64,000 bases of DNA from positions 930,001-994,000 of the forward strand of contig NZ_JAIZZH010000003.1 in assembly GCF_020421205.1 (NCBI RefSeq), written 5' to 3'. The DNA is from Hymenobacter pini (GTDB lineage Bacteria > Bacteroidota > Bacteroidia > Cytophagales > Hymenobacteraceae). Shown here piece after piece: positions 14,011 to 23,302 of the stretch. The position numbers and the translations under genes were made by a program. The stretch's first letter is position 1. The number at the start of each line of letters is the position of its first letter. A model generated the notes under the pieces. It saw only the letters and a program-made list of their open reading frames with translations, did no database searches and was not told the DNA's origin.

Positions 14011-16305
14011 TTATTTCACTTCCAGCCGCCGCACGGTGGTTTCGCCGGTGAGGGCCTGGCAGCGCACCAGGTATATGCCGGCCGCCAACCCCGCTACGGG
14101 CAGTTGATGAGTGCGCGCGGCGGCGGCAGCCGGTCGCACCACCCGGCCAGCTAAATCCAGTACCGTTACGCGCACGGGTTGGGCCGCTTCCAGCGTAGCC
14201 GTGAACGTGGCCGGGTTGGGATAGAGCTGCACCCCTAAACTGGGCTGGGCAGCCTGGGTAGCCGTAACTACCCGGTTGCGCCCTTGGAAGCTGACAACAC
14301 CCCCACTTTCCAGCCCCAGAAATAGCTCGGGGGCACCGTCCCCATCTACATCGGCGGCGGCCAAAGAATAGCGGCACAAGTTGGCCCGGCCCCACTGCCC
14401 CGGCTGAAACTGTTTTGTGAGTACGTTGTAGAACACATCGGAGCGGCCCAGAAATGCCCCGACTTGCGCCTGGGCCCGCACGTCCGAGAATAGCTGCACG
14501 TCGCCGTAGGTATCGGCCGTGAGCAGATCCGGGCGGCCGTCACCGTCGAAATCCGCTACTATGGGGCTCAGGTAGGTGGGGCGGGCACCGGTGCTGGTGC
14601 GCAGGCGGCCAAAATCATTATCCTGCACCGTAAAGGCTTGGCGCAGGTTGGTGGCCCCGGTGTTGCGGTAGTAGCGCAACGACTGGCCCGGGTAATCTAG
14701 GGAGTTGGCGTTGGTACCCAGCAACATATCCACCAGCCCGTCGCCGTTGATGTCGGCAAAGGCGGGCATATCGAAAGCCCGTTGGGGCATATTGGCGAAA
14801 GTGGCCGCCGTGCTCACATCGAAAGCCACTGGCTGGCCCGCTTTGGCCGTGTTGAGCACGTAAGTGATGGGGTTGTCGGTGGAGTTGCGGGCGAAGGAGG
14901 AGTACACCAGATCCACGGCTCCGTCCCGGTTCAAGTCAACCAGTATGGGCTTAATGAAGCCGAGCTTGCGGCTCATCAGGCCCAGGTAATCCGTCGTCAT
15001 CAACTGAAACACCGGCGCGGTGCGGGTGCCCGTATTGCGGTAGTAGCTCAGGCCGGCCCGGTAAAAGCCCTTGGCGTTGTTGCGGCTCACTCCACCCAGC
15101 AGCATATCCACCAGCCCGTCGCCGTCAATATCCCCGAAAGCGGGAGCCGCCATCTCGCTTACCTCCAGCATATCGTGCTGCAGAAAATCCAGCTGCTCGC
15201 GCACCAGGCTGGGGGCCGCCGCCGTACCTGCGTTGCGGTACAGCCGCACCGACTGCCGGGTTTCAATAGTGTCGGTGTTATCGTAGAGGTTGGCGGCCAC
15301 TACCAGGTCGGGGCGGCCGTCGAAGGTCACGTCCACGGGGTACGCGGCCGGGAAGTTGGGCAGCCGCACGGGCGTGGTATTGAATGGGGCCAGCGCGTTG
15401 GAGCCGGCGCTGCTGAAACGGGCGGTCTGGGCCGTGCCATCGTTGCGCAGCACGGTCAGCTCGGGGCAGTTGTCACGCCCGGTCAGCAGGTCTTTGTCCC
15501 CGTCTCCGTCCAGATCGAACAGGGCAATGTTGTAGCCGCCGGTGTGGGCGGGGCGGGGCAGCGGGCGGCACCGGTCGGGGGCAAACGTAAAGCTGCCGCA
15601 CCCGCTCAAGCAGGCAATTATTTCGCCCCAGTAGCTTGAGGCCTCGCGCAACTCCAGCCCTCCGCAACCGGTAGCCGTGGTGTTGCGGTAGTAGTAGATG
15701 GAAGGCGAGGTGGCAGCGAAATCATAAGTAAGCACGTCGAGGCGGCCGTCACCATCCACGTCCTCAATGGCGGGCGTGTTGTAGCCGCCGGTGGCAATGT
15801 TTACGGGACCGAAGGCATCATTGTAGGTGAGCATTGGGGTAACCAGTTGGAAGCCGGGCCGCCCGGATGCGTCGGGCATGTGCCGGAACACGCGGATGTT
15901 GCTGCCGGAAGCATCGGCCGTGAACAGGTCGGGGCGGCCGTCACAGTCGTAGTCGCGCAGCAGCACCCAGCCGTACAGGTCCGCCGGAAACAGGGCTGCG
16001 TAGTCGGGGGCAAACTGCCAGCCGCGCCCGGTGGCGGTGGCCACGCTCAGAAATGGCAGCACCCGGTTGTTGGCCCGGTCAAACACTACCAAATCAGGCT
16101 GCTGGTCGGCGTTGAGGTCAAGGTTGGAGAACTGGGGCGAGTTGAGCCCCCCGGCCCAGGCGTTGGGCAGCGTCTCGGAGCCGTGCACTACTTTTGCCCC
16201 GGGCCAGTATTCGAACCCAAACTGGCCCGTGCTCTGCGCCGTAGCCCCGTAGCTTCCACTGCCCATCAGCGTTAGTAAAACGCCCTGAAGTAATAGTTTA
16301 CGCAT
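14011..16305 (-). CDS. FG-GAP/VCBS repeat protein with T9SS sorting domain
   Basis: The 764-residue secreted protein starts with a signal peptide ending ATAQ. It then carries at least seven FG-GAP/VCBS-like units with Ca-binding cores such as DLNADQQPDL, DVDGDGRLDVL, DLDGDGDKDLL, DINGDGLVDMLLG and DFDGDGRPDLL, typical of beta-propellers. The last 75 residues are a type IX secretion (type A) sorting domain: VQLYPNPATFTATLE near its start and AAGIYLVRCQ near its end. It is probably exported through T9SS and attached to the cell surface. Ligands are unknown. The ATG at 16305 is preferred to a TTG just upstream. Confidence 0.9.
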   Translation of the reverse strand: MRKLLLQGVLLTLMGSGSYGATAQSTGQFGFEYWPGAKVVHGSETLPNAWAGGLNSPQFSNLDLNADQQPDLVVFDRANNRVLPFLSVATATGRGWQFAPDYAALFPADLYGWVLLRDYDCDGRPDLFTADASGSNIRVFRHMPDASGRPGFQLVTPMLTYNDAFGPVNIATGGYNTPAIEDVDGDGRLDVLTYDFAATSPSIYYYRNTTATGCGGLELREASSYWGEIIACLSGCGSFTFAPDRCRPLPRPAHTGGYNIALFDLDGDGDKDLLTGRDNCPELTVLRNDGTAQTARFSSAGSNALAPFNTTPVRLPNFPAAYPVDVTFDGRPDLVVAANLYDNTDTIETRQSVRLYRNAGTAAAPSLVREQLDFLQHDMLEVSEMAAPAFGDIDGDGLVDMLLGGVSRNNAKGFYRAGLSYYRNTGTRTAPVFQLMTTDYLGLMSRKLGFIKPILVDLNRDGAVDLVYSSFARNSTDNPITYVLNTAKAGQPVAFDVSTAATFANMPQRAFDMPAFADINGDGLVDMLLGTNANSLDYPGQSLRYYRNTGATNLRQAFTVQDNDFGRLRTSTGARPTYLSPIVADFDGDGRPDLLTADTYGDVQLFSDVRAQAQVGAFLGRSDVFYNVLTKQFQPGQWGRANLCRYSLAAADVDGDGAPELFLGLESGGVVSFQGRNRVVTATQAAQPSLGVQLYPNPATFTATLEAAQPVRVTVLDLAGRVVRPAAAAARTHQLPVAGLAAGIYLVRCQALTGETTVRRLEVK

Positions 16306-16369
16306 CAAAAAGGCGACATTAGCGGCCCACGTTCAGTTCCTATTGCTCTCAAATTACGCACAAAACCGT

Positions 16370-17668
16370 ATGGCAGATATTGCGGCGCTCTACACCCGGT
16401 ACCAGCAGGCTTCGGCCGTCAGCACCGATTCGCGCCAGCCCCAGGAGGGCACCCTGTTCTTTGCGCTGAATGGTCCCAGCTTCCGGGGCCGCGACTTTGC
16501 CCCGCAGGCCCTGGCCGCCGGGGCCCGCTTTGCCGTGGTGGACGATGAGGCCCTGGCCACCCAGGACCCCGCCCGTTACACCTACACCCCCGACCCGCTG
16601 GCCACGCTGCAGGAGCTGGCTCAGTACCACCGCCGGCAACTCATCATACCCGTGCTGGCCATTACCGGCTCCAACGGCAAAACTACCACTAAGGAGCTGG
16701 TGCACGCCGTGCTCAGCCGCCGCTACCGGGTGCAGTACACCAAGGGCAACCTCAACAACCACATCGGCGTGCCGCTGACGCTGCTCAGCATCCGGCCCGG
16801 CGAGCATGAGCTGGCTATTGTAGAAATGGGCGCCAATCATCAAGGCGAAATTGACCTGCTCTGCCGCATTGCCGAGCCTACCCACGGCCTCATCACCAAC
16901 ATCGGCAAGGCACATCTGGAGGGTTTCGGGGGTGTGGAAGGAATTATAAAGGGCAAAGGTGAACTGTTCCGCTACCTACTGGAAGTGGGCGGCACGGCCT
17001 TCGTAAACACGCTCGACGTGCACCTGCCCGGCATGGCCGCCGACCTGCCCCATCGCATCACCTACCCCGGCCCCACCGATACCAACCCCGCCGAAATCCT
17101 GAGCACCGACCCGCTGGTTACGCTGCGTTTGTTTGACGGCACGGTGGTGGAGGCCCAGATTACGGGCGGCTACAACTTCCCCAACCTAGCTGCCGCCGCC
17201 GCCGTGGGGGCCTATTTTGAAGTACCCGCCGCCGATATTGCTCAGGCCCTGGCCGGCTACGCGCCCACCAACAACCGCTCCCAGCTGGTGCGCACCGCCC
17301 ACAACGAGGTGCTGCTGGACGCTTACAATGCTAACCCCAGCAGTATGGCCGCCGCCCTCCACAGCTTTGCCAAACGCCCGCTGGGCACCGCGCAGCGCAA
17401 GGTGGTTATCTTGGGGGATATGTTTGAGCTAGGGGAAGACAGCCAGCGGGAACACGCCGAGCTGGGCCGTTTGCTGGCCGAACTATTCCTCGATGTAGTG
17501 GTACTGGTAGGCCAGGAAATGGCCCACGCCACGTACAGCGGGGCGCACTACTTCCGCACCAAGCCCGAAGCCGCCACTTGGCTACAGTCCCAGGCACTGC
17601 GCCAGCAACTCATCCTTATAAAAGGTTCCCGCGGCATGGGCCTGGAAACGCTGCTGGAGTTGGTGTAA
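16370..17668 (+). CDS. murF: UDP-N-acetylmuramoyl-tripeptide--D-Ala-D-Ala ligase
   Basis: MurF adds D-Ala-D-Ala to the UDP-MurNAc-tripeptide in peptidoglycan synthesis, in the cytoplasm. The 432-residue protein has the three Mur ligase domains: an N-terminal substrate domain (STDSRQPQEGTLFFAL), the ATPase domain with the P-loop ITGSNGKTTTKE near residue 110 and EMGANHQGEIDLL, and the C-terminal domain with DAYNANPSSM and LGDMFELG. The length is normal for MurF. The ATG at 16370 was chosen over a TTG at 16343. It is divergent from the FG-GAP gene and ends in a palindromic terminator shared with rfbC. Confidence 0.95.
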   Translation: MADIAALYTRYQQASAVSTDSRQPQEGTLFFALNGPSFRGRDFAPQALAAGARFAVVDDEALATQDPARYTYTPDPLATLQELAQYHRRQLIIPVLAITGSNGKTTTKELVHAVLSRRYRVQYTKGNLNNHIGVPLTLLSIRPGEHELAIVEMGANHQGEIDLLCRIAEPTHGLITNIGKAHLEGFGGVEGIIKGKGELFRYLLEVGGTAFVNTLDVHLPGMAADLPHRITYPGPTDTNPAEILSTDPLVTLRLFDGTVVEAQITGGYNFPNLAAAAAVGAYFEVPAADIAQALAGYAPTNNRSQLVRTAHNEVLLDAYNANPSSMAAALHSFAKRPLGTAQRKVVILGDMFELGEDSQREHAELGRLLAELFLDVVVLVGQEMAHATYSGAHYFRTKPEAATWLQSQALRQQLILIKGSRGMGLETLLELV

Positions 17669-17688
17669 ATAAGCTGCGAGGGTAAAAG

Positions 17689-17744
17689 CAAAAGTCAACG
17701 CGCGGATGCCCCCTGTGGGGGCGCTATCCGCGCGTTGACTTTTG
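17689..17744. terminator. Bidirectional hairpin terminator between murF and rfbC
   Basis: Arms 17689-17707 and 17726-17744 are perfect 19-bp reverse complements (CAAAAGTCAACGCGCGGAT). A/T runs on both outer sides allow termination in both directions. The same AAAAGTCAACGCGC core recurs at 47428-47486. Confidence 0.85.
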
Positions 17745-17767
17745 TTCTCAGATCTTTTGCCTTCCGA

Positions 17768-18310
17768 TTAGAATGGGCTATCTAAGTCGGCCAGGGTGGG
17801 CAGCACCTGATCTTTGGCCGAAATGGTCGGGTTTTCGACGCCCCACTGGATATTCAGGGCCGGGTCGTTCCAGAGCAGGCCTCCTTCCGACTGGGGTGCG
17901 TAGTAGTTGGTGCACTTGTAAAGGAAGAGCGTGTTGTCTTCCAGCGCCGTGAAGCCGTGGGCAAAGCCTACCGGCACGTACAGCATATTGTACCGCTCGG
18001 CGTCGAGTACCACCGATACGTGCTGGCCGTAGGTGGGCGAGTCACGGCGGATGTCCACAATTACATCGAGGGCGCGGCCCTGAGCCACGCGCACCAGCTT
18101 GGCCTGGGCGTAAGGCGGCTTCTGAAAGTGCAGCCCCCGCACCACGCCCCGGTCGGAGCGTGACTGGTTGTCCTGCACCCAGTCACCCACAATACCGGCC
18201 GCTTCCATTTTCTGGGCGCTGAACGACTCGAAAAACGCCCCGCGGGCATCACCAAATACGCGCGGCTGGATTTCGACCACATCCGCAATATCGAAGTACT
18301 TAAATTCCAT
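17768..18310 (-). CDS. rfbC: dTDP-4-dehydrorhamnose 3,5-epimerase
   Basis: The enzyme epimerises dTDP-4-keto-6-deoxyglucose at C3 and C5 in dTDP-rhamnose synthesis. The 180-residue protein has the cupin-type RmlC pattern: FGDARGAFFESF, NQSRSDRGVVRGLHFQ with the catalytic His61, ALDVIVDIRRDSPTYG, and YVPVGFAHGF. The ATG at 18310 is preferred to an upstream in-frame start. A glycosyltransferase gene lies 51 bp upstream in the same direction, so both may serve surface polysaccharide synthesis. No rfbA, rfbB or rfbD is in the window. Confidence 0.95.
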   Translation of the reverse strand: MEFKYFDIADVVEIQPRVFGDARGAFFESFSAQKMEAAGIVGDWVQDNQSRSDRGVVRGLHFQKPPYAQAKLVRVAQGRALDVIVDIRRDSPTYGQHVSVVLDAERYNMLYVPVGFAHGFTALEDNTLFLYKCTNYYAPQSEGGLLWNDPALNIQWGVENPTISAKDQVLPTLADLDSPF

Positions 18311-18361
18311 AGAAGCAACAGCTGGAGACAAGGCGGCAACCGCGCCGCAAGTTAGGTAGAT

Positions 18362-19480
18362 TTAGCGGCGGCGCGTTACCTGCTGCACCACATCAAGGTA
18401 CTTCTGCAGCACAATCTGCTCATCGAAGCGGGTTTCGGCCAAGCGGCGGCCAGCGCGGCCCATGTCGGCCAGGGCGGGGTCAGGCAGGCGCAGCACCTGC
18501 AGCATTTTGGCGGCCAGGTCTTCGGCGTTGCGCACCTGGCAGAGGAGGCCGTTCTGGCCGTCCACCACGGTTTCGCGGCAGCCGGGCACATCAGTAGTTA
18601 CGATGGGCTTGCCCATGGCGGCGGCTTCCAGCAGGGTTTTGGGGGTACCTTCCCGGTACGAGGGCAGCACCACGCAGTCGGCCCGGCGAATGTGGGCGGC
18701 CACATCGTCGGTGGTGCCCAGATACTCGATGTTGCCGGCCTGCAGCCACTCTTCAAACACGGCCCGCTTCACGCCTACGCCCCCGCTTTCATCCACCCCG
18801 CCCAGCAGCTGTACCCGGGTGCCGGGCACGGCCTCGCGCACCAGGCGGGCTGCTTCAAAGTATTCTTCTACGCCTTTCTCGTAGAGCACCCGGGCAATCA
18901 TCAGGAACACGAACGGCTCCTGGCGCTGGTAAGCGGGGTCGGGGCGGAAGCGGTGGGTATCGACGCCGGAACCGGGCAGCAGGTCGGTAATGCGCTTGTC
19001 TACCAGCCCGTGCTGCAGAAACAACTGCCGGTCGTCGTCGTTCTGGAAAAACACCCGCTTGGGAAAGCGGAAAGCGAAGCGGTACAGGCCCAGGGCTACC
19101 TTGCTCACCAGGTTTTTCACGATAAATACCGTGCCCAGCCCCGATACGTTGTTGACGCTGGGAATGCCGGCCAGCCGGGCCGCAATGGTGCCGTAGATGT
19201 TGGGCTTGATGGTGTACTGCAGCACTACATCGGGCTGCTCCCGGCGGTAAATCTGGTAGAAGCGGCGGGTGAGGGCAGCGTCCTTCACGGGGTTGGTGCC
19301 CTTGTTTTCCATCAGGATGGGCACGTAGCGGCAGCCCAGCTCGGTTTCCAGCCGCTCGGAGTAGGCGTCGGGCGGGGCAATGGCCAGCACCTCGTGGCCG
19401 GCAGCCTGTAGGGCTTTCACCAGGCTCCGACGAAAATTCCAGATGTTCCAGCTGGTATTGATAACGATGGCAACGCGCAT
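18362..19480 (-). CDS. Glycosyltransferase family 4 protein
   Basis: The 372-residue protein has the GT-B fold of GT4 enzymes. It starts MRVAIVINTSWNIWNFR, followed by a PNIYGTIAARLAGIP segment and VFFQNDDDRQLFLQ. The C-terminal nucleotide-sugar domain carries SYREGTPKTLLEAAAMGKP, the E-x7-E signature, and TTDVPGCRETV. The N-terminal sequence and ENKGTNPVKD segment are like PglA/PglJ-type N-acetylhexosamine transferases. It is likely cytosolic or membrane-associated, in polysaccharide or lipid-linked glycan assembly with the neighbouring rfbC. The sugar specificity cannot be read from the sequence. Confidence 0.9.
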   Translation of the reverse strand: MRVAIVINTSWNIWNFRRSLVKALQAAGHEVLAIAPPDAYSERLETELGCRYVPILMENKGTNPVKDAALTRRFYQIYRREQPDVVLQYTIKPNIYGTIAARLAGIPSVNNVSGLGTVFIVKNLVSKVALGLYRFAFRFPKRVFFQNDDDRQLFLQHGLVDKRITDLLPGSGVDTHRFRPDPAYQRQEPFVFLMIARVLYEKGVEEYFEAARLVREAVPGTRVQLLGGVDESGGVGVKRAVFEEWLQAGNIEYLGTTDDVAAHIRRADCVVLPSYREGTPKTLLEAAAMGKPIVTTDVPGCRETVVDGQNGLLCQVRNAEDLAAKMLQVLRLPDPALADMGRAGRRLAETRFDEQIVLQKYLDVVQQVTRRR

Positions 19481-19630
19481 TCCGGGGGTGCTACAGGTAA
19501 AGGGCAGGAGTAAAATCGGGCAAAGATACGCCGTGCCCGGCCGCCCTATACGCACCCGCCCGGTTTTCGGCCGACGGTCGGCGGCCGTGCCGTATTTTTA
19601 GGCCACCTTCATCTTCCACCCGTTTCTGCC

Positions 19631-20188
19631 TTGGCTACTCCCGTTCTGCTGTTGCGCCTGCACGCCGTTGTGGTGCTGGTTGTGTTCCTGTTCTTGGGCT
19701 ACAAACTGCTGCTGTTGCTCACGGGCCGGCGGGAGCAGCTGCGCCACCTGCGCGCCCGCACCCGCTGGGCCGACAGCCTGCTGCTGGGGTTGCTACTGAT
19801 TTCGGGTGGGGCAGTGTGGGCTGTTGATTCGGGCCGGGGAGTTGGGTTTCCGATTGCGCTGCTGGGCACGCTGCTGCTGTTGGTAGCCTATGTGTGGACG
19901 CTGCGCCGTGAGAAATGGCACTTAGCCCTCGGCGACCTGCTGGGGGCGGCCGTGCTCTACGGCGCTACGCTTTACCGCACGTTCCCGGCGCTGCTGCCCG
20001 GCCTAGCTGCTCCGGCTGCAACCAGCGCCCCTGCTCCCGGCCTTGCCGAAGCTACTGCCACTCCTGACGCCGTAGCCCCGGTCGATTCAACTACTATGGC
20101 TGCTAATTCCAGCACTTCGGTTGACTCCGCCCAGGCACCTGCCGCCGATACCACTGCTGCCCCAGTTCCGGTACAGCCAAGCTTGTAG
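19631..20188 (+). CDS. Hypothetical membrane protein with low-complexity tail
   Basis: The only plausible start is a TTG at 19631. The 185-residue protein has four likely membrane segments (residues about 8-30, 48-66, 74-92 and 98-116), with short Arg-rich loops. The last 65 residues are a low-complexity Ala/Pro/Thr/Ser tail, which probably hangs in the periplasm or cytoplasm without a fixed fold. The four-segment part resembles the SirB-like group, but the match is weak. A T-tailed hairpin follows. Confidence 0.6.
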   Translation: MATPVLLLRLHAVVVLVVFLFLGYKLLLLLTGRREQLRHLRARTRWADSLLLGLLLISGGAVWAVDSGRGVGFPIALLGTLLLLVAYVWTLRREKWHLALGDLLGAAVLYGATLYRTFPALLPGLAAPAATSAPAPGLAEATATPDAVAPVDSTTMAANSSTSVDSAQAPAADTTAAPVPVQPSL

Positions 20189-20225
20189 TACCAACTAGGG
20201 CAATATCCCGCGCCCATTTGCGACG

Positions 20226-20275
20226 CACTTCTCTGTTTCTACACCTGGGGTGGGTAGAAACAGAGAAGTGTTTTT
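20226..20275 (+). terminator. Rho-independent terminator
   Basis: The 17-bp arms CACTTCTCTGTTTCTAC (20226-20242) and its complement (20254-20270) are followed by TTTTT. It ends the transcript of the membrane protein gene at 19631. Confidence 0.9.
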
Positions 20276-20324
20276 GTTTTCATGCTTTGCCCAAAAACCC
20301 CTGTTAGTAAACGTATCTGGCTGT

Positions 20325-20355
20325 TTTGTTGAATATCCTGCGGCTTCTATACGCT
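20325..20355 (+). promoter_or_regulatory. Weak candidate promoter for the M16 peptidase gene
   Basis: TTTG (20325-20328) and TATACGCT (20348-20355) are 19 bp apart. The upstream element and spacing fit the Bacteroidota pattern, but the second element keeps only its TA. The TTGTTGAATA context is shared with the region before the omega-amidase gene. Confidence 0.3.
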
Positions 20356-20407
20356 ATTCTGTATCTTCACCGTTGCCTGATTGTTTAGTCCTATTCCCTT
20401 TTTCAGT

Positions 20408-23161
20408 ATGAAATTACCTTTCCTCCTGGCGCCGCTGGCGCTGAGCCTGCTGGCCCCGGCGGCCCGGGCCCAAACTGCCCCGGCCCTGCCCGCGGGCGTT
20501 ACCAAAACCACGGCCGTGGAAGGCATCACCGAGTACCGCCTCGCCAACGGCCTGCGGGTACTGCTGTTTCCGGATGCCTCCAAGCCCACTGCCACCGTCA
20601 ACATCACCTACTTGGTGGGTTCCCGGCACGAGGGCTACGGGGAAAGCGGCATGGCTCACCTGCTGGAGCACATGGTATTCAAGGGCTCCACCAAGCACCC
20701 CAACGTGCCCCAGGAGCTGACTGAGCACGGCGCCTCGCCCAACGGCACCACCTGGTACGACCGCACCAACTATTTCGAAACCTTCTCGGCCACCGAGGAA
20801 AACCTGAAGTGGGCGCTGGATTTGGAAGCTGACCGCATGGTGAACTCCTTTATTGCCAAGAAGGACCTCGACACCGAGTTCAGCGTAGTACGCAACGAGT
20901 TTGAGAGCGGGGAAAACTCGCCGACCCGCGTGCTCATGGACCGGGTGCTGAGCACGGCCTACCTCTGGCACAACTACGGCAAGAGCACCATCGGCTCCAA
21001 GGAGGACATTGAGCGGGTGCCCATCGACAACCTCAAGGCCTTCTACCAGAAATACTACCAGCCCGACAACGCCGTGCTGCTGGTAGCCGGCAAAATTGAC
21101 CCCGCCAAAACGCTGAGCCTCATCAAGCAGTATTTCGGCGGCATTCCGAAGCCCACGCGCCAACTGCAGCCTACCTACACTGTGGAGCCTACCCAGGATG
21201 GGGAGCGGAGCGTGACGCTGCGCCGCCCCGGCGACACCCAGGGCTTGGCCGCCGCTTACCACGTACCCGCCGCCGCCCACCCCGACTACCCCGCCACCGA
21301 CGTACTGGTGGAGGTGCTCACCAACGAGCCTTCGGGCCGGCTGTACAAAGCCCTGGTGGAGCCCAAGAAAGCCGCTGCCGCCTGGGGCTTCACGCCGGGC
21401 CTGCACGACGCGGGCTTTGCCTACTTCTACGCCGACGTGCGCCAGAACCGCTCCCTCGACTCGGCCCGCACCACCATGCTGACTACCCTGGATGAGGTAG
21501 CCACCAAAACGCCGCCTACGGCCGAGGAAGTAGACCGGGCCCGCACCAAGCTGCTGAAAAACGTGGAGCTGATGTTCCAGAACAGCGAAAACCTGGGCCT
21601 GAGCCTGAGCGAGTACATTGCCAGCGGCGACTGGCGGCTGGTGTACCTCTACCGCGACGCCCTGCGCCGCGTAACGCCCGCCGATGTACAGCGCGTGGCC
21701 ACCGCCTACTTCAAGCCCAGCAACCGCACCGTGGGCCTGTTCCAGCCCGACAACACGCCCAGCCGCAGCCTCATTCCGGCCACGCCCGATGTGGCGGCCC
21801 TGGTGAAGGACTACAAGGGCGAAGCTGCCGTGGCCACCGGCGAGGCCTTTGATGTGGCCCCGGCCAACATTGACGCCCGCACCAAGCGCGGCCAGGAGAA
21901 AAACGGGCTGAAGTATGCCTACCTCAACAAGCAGAACCGCGCCAACGCCGTCAACGCTACCTTGCAGCTGCGCTACGGCACCCAGCAGGCTTTGCAGAAC
22001 AAGGCGTTGCTGGCCAGCCTCACGGCCTCCATGCTGGAGCGCGGCACCAAAACCCGCAGCTACGCCCAGATTAAGGATGCCTTCGACAAAGCCAAGGCCC
22101 AGGTGTACTTCTACGGCGGCGGCCAGACCACTACCATGGGCATTCAGACCGATAAGGAACACCTGCCGGCCGTGCTGGATGTGGCCTTCGACTGCCTGCA
22201 CAACCCCACCTTTCCGGCCCAGGAGTTTGAGAAGCTGAAACAGGAGCGCCTGGCCCAACTGGAAGCCCAGAAGCAGGAGCCCCAGGCCCTGGCCTTCAAC
22301 CTGGCCGAGCGCCTGGCCAACCCCTACCCCGCCGGCCACATCTTCGAAACGCTGAGCTACGACGACGAAATTGCCCAGCTGAAAAAGCTGACGGTGGAAG
22401 ACGTGCGCCAGTTCTACAAAACCTTCTACGGGGCCCAGAACGCCACCCTGGCCGTGGTGGGCACCTTCGAGGAGAAAGCCGTGCAGCAGCGCGTGGGCAA
22501 GCAGCTGGCTTCGTGGAAAGCCGCCTCGCCCTACACCCGCGTACCGCTGATGGCCTTCGAAACCAAGGCCCGCCAGGAAAGCATCCAGACCAACGATAAG
22601 GCCAACGCCCTGTACGTGACCATGCTCAAAATGCCCCTGCGCGACGACAGCCCCGATTACGCGGCCCTGTTCTTGGGCAACTACATCCTGGGCGACGGGT
22701 TCCTGAACTCCCGCCTGGCTACCCGCATCCGCCAGAAGGAGGGCGTGAGCTACGGCGTGGGCTCCCAGGTGTACGCCGATGACAACGACCCTATGGGCGG
22801 CTATTACTCCTACGCCATCTACAACCCCGACAACTCCGCCCGCCTGGAGCAGGCGTACCGCGAGGAGCTGGAGCGCTTTATCAAAGACGGCGTAACGGCC
22901 GAGGAGCTGAAAGCGGCCAAATCGGCGGCGCTGCAGAACTACCAGGTCCAGCGCGCCCAGGACCGGTATTTGGCCAGCACCTGGTCGCAGTACCTGGGCC
23001 GGCCCGAAGCCCGCACTTTCCAGTACAACGCCGAACTGGAAAAGCAGCTGGCAGCCCTCACGCCCGCGCAGGTCAATGCCGCCATCCAAAAATACTTCTC
23101 CTATGACCGCCTTGTGCAGGTAAAAGCCGGCGACTTTGCCCGTTCCGTAAAGGCGAAGTGA
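20408..23161 (+). CDS. M16 family zinc metallopeptidase (two-domain, secreted)
   Basis: The 917-residue protein has a signal peptide ending ARAQ and two M16 peptidase halves. The N-terminal half has the inverted zinc motif HLLEH (His84, Glu87, His88) and the third ligand Glu164 in VVRNEFESG. The second half (about 480-900) lacks HxxEH and is probably the inactive partner that completes the clam-shell. Such proteins degrade peptides in the periplasm. The ATG at 20408 gives the signal peptide directly. It precedes hflX with 141 bp between them, and hflX seems to have its own promoter element. Confidence 0.93.
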   Translation: MKLPFLLAPLALSLLAPAARAQTAPALPAGVTKTTAVEGITEYRLANGLRVLLFPDASKPTATVNITYLVGSRHEGYGESGMAHLLEHMVFKGSTKHPNVPQELTEHGASPNGTTWYDRTNYFETFSATEENLKWALDLEADRMVNSFIAKKDLDTEFSVVRNEFESGENSPTRVLMDRVLSTAYLWHNYGKSTIGSKEDIERVPIDNLKAFYQKYYQPDNAVLLVAGKIDPAKTLSLIKQYFGGIPKPTRQLQPTYTVEPTQDGERSVTLRRPGDTQGLAAAYHVPAAAHPDYPATDVLVEVLTNEPSGRLYKALVEPKKAAAAWGFTPGLHDAGFAYFYADVRQNRSLDSARTTMLTTLDEVATKTPPTAEEVDRARTKLLKNVELMFQNSENLGLSLSEYIASGDWRLVYLYRDALRRVTPADVQRVATAYFKPSNRTVGLFQPDNTPSRSLIPATPDVAALVKDYKGEAAVATGEAFDVAPANIDARTKRGQEKNGLKYAYLNKQNRANAVNATLQLRYGTQQALQNKALLASLTASMLERGTKTRSYAQIKDAFDKAKAQVYFYGGGQTTTMGIQTDKEHLPAVLDVAFDCLHNPTFPAQEFEKLKQERLAQLEAQKQEPQALAFNLAERLANPYPAGHIFETLSYDDEIAQLKKLTVEDVRQFYKTFYGAQNATLAVVGTFEEKAVQQRVGKQLASWKAASPYTRVPLMAFETKARQESIQTNDKANALYVTMLKMPLRDDSPDYAALFLGNYILGDGFLNSRLATRIRQKEGVSYGVGSQVYADDNDPMGGYYSYAIYNPDNSARLEQAYREELERFIKDGVTAEELKAAKSAALQNYQVQRAQDRYLASTWSQYLGRPEARTFQYNAELEKQLAALTPAQVNAAIQKYFSYDRLVQVKAGDFARSVKAK

Positions 23162-23225
23162 TGCAGTGCCAGGTGATGAGGCAGCAGTTACCTATCGTCC
23201 CGTACCTCATCAGCACCCAACCCAG

Positions 23226-23233
23226 TACCTTTG
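23226..23233 (+). promoter_or_regulatory. Candidate -7 element for hflX
   Basis: TACCTTTG is an exact match to the TAnnTTTG element of Bacteroidota promoters and lies 70 bp before the hflX ATG. A clear TTTG at -33 is missing. Confidence 0.45.
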
Positions 23234-23302
23234 CCGTACTATTCCTCGGAAGCCTGCCGCTTGGCGGGCTTTCGTTTTACTTCCCCGACCTTCCCACCGA
23301 TT

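Noticed and set aside
20414..23089. Long open frame (891 codons) on the minus strand opposite the M16 peptidase gene
   Set aside because: It mirrors a high-GC coding gene whose codon bias leaves the opposite frame open. The translation is Gly/Val/His/Gln-rich with no domain, whereas the plus strand has clear M16 motifs.
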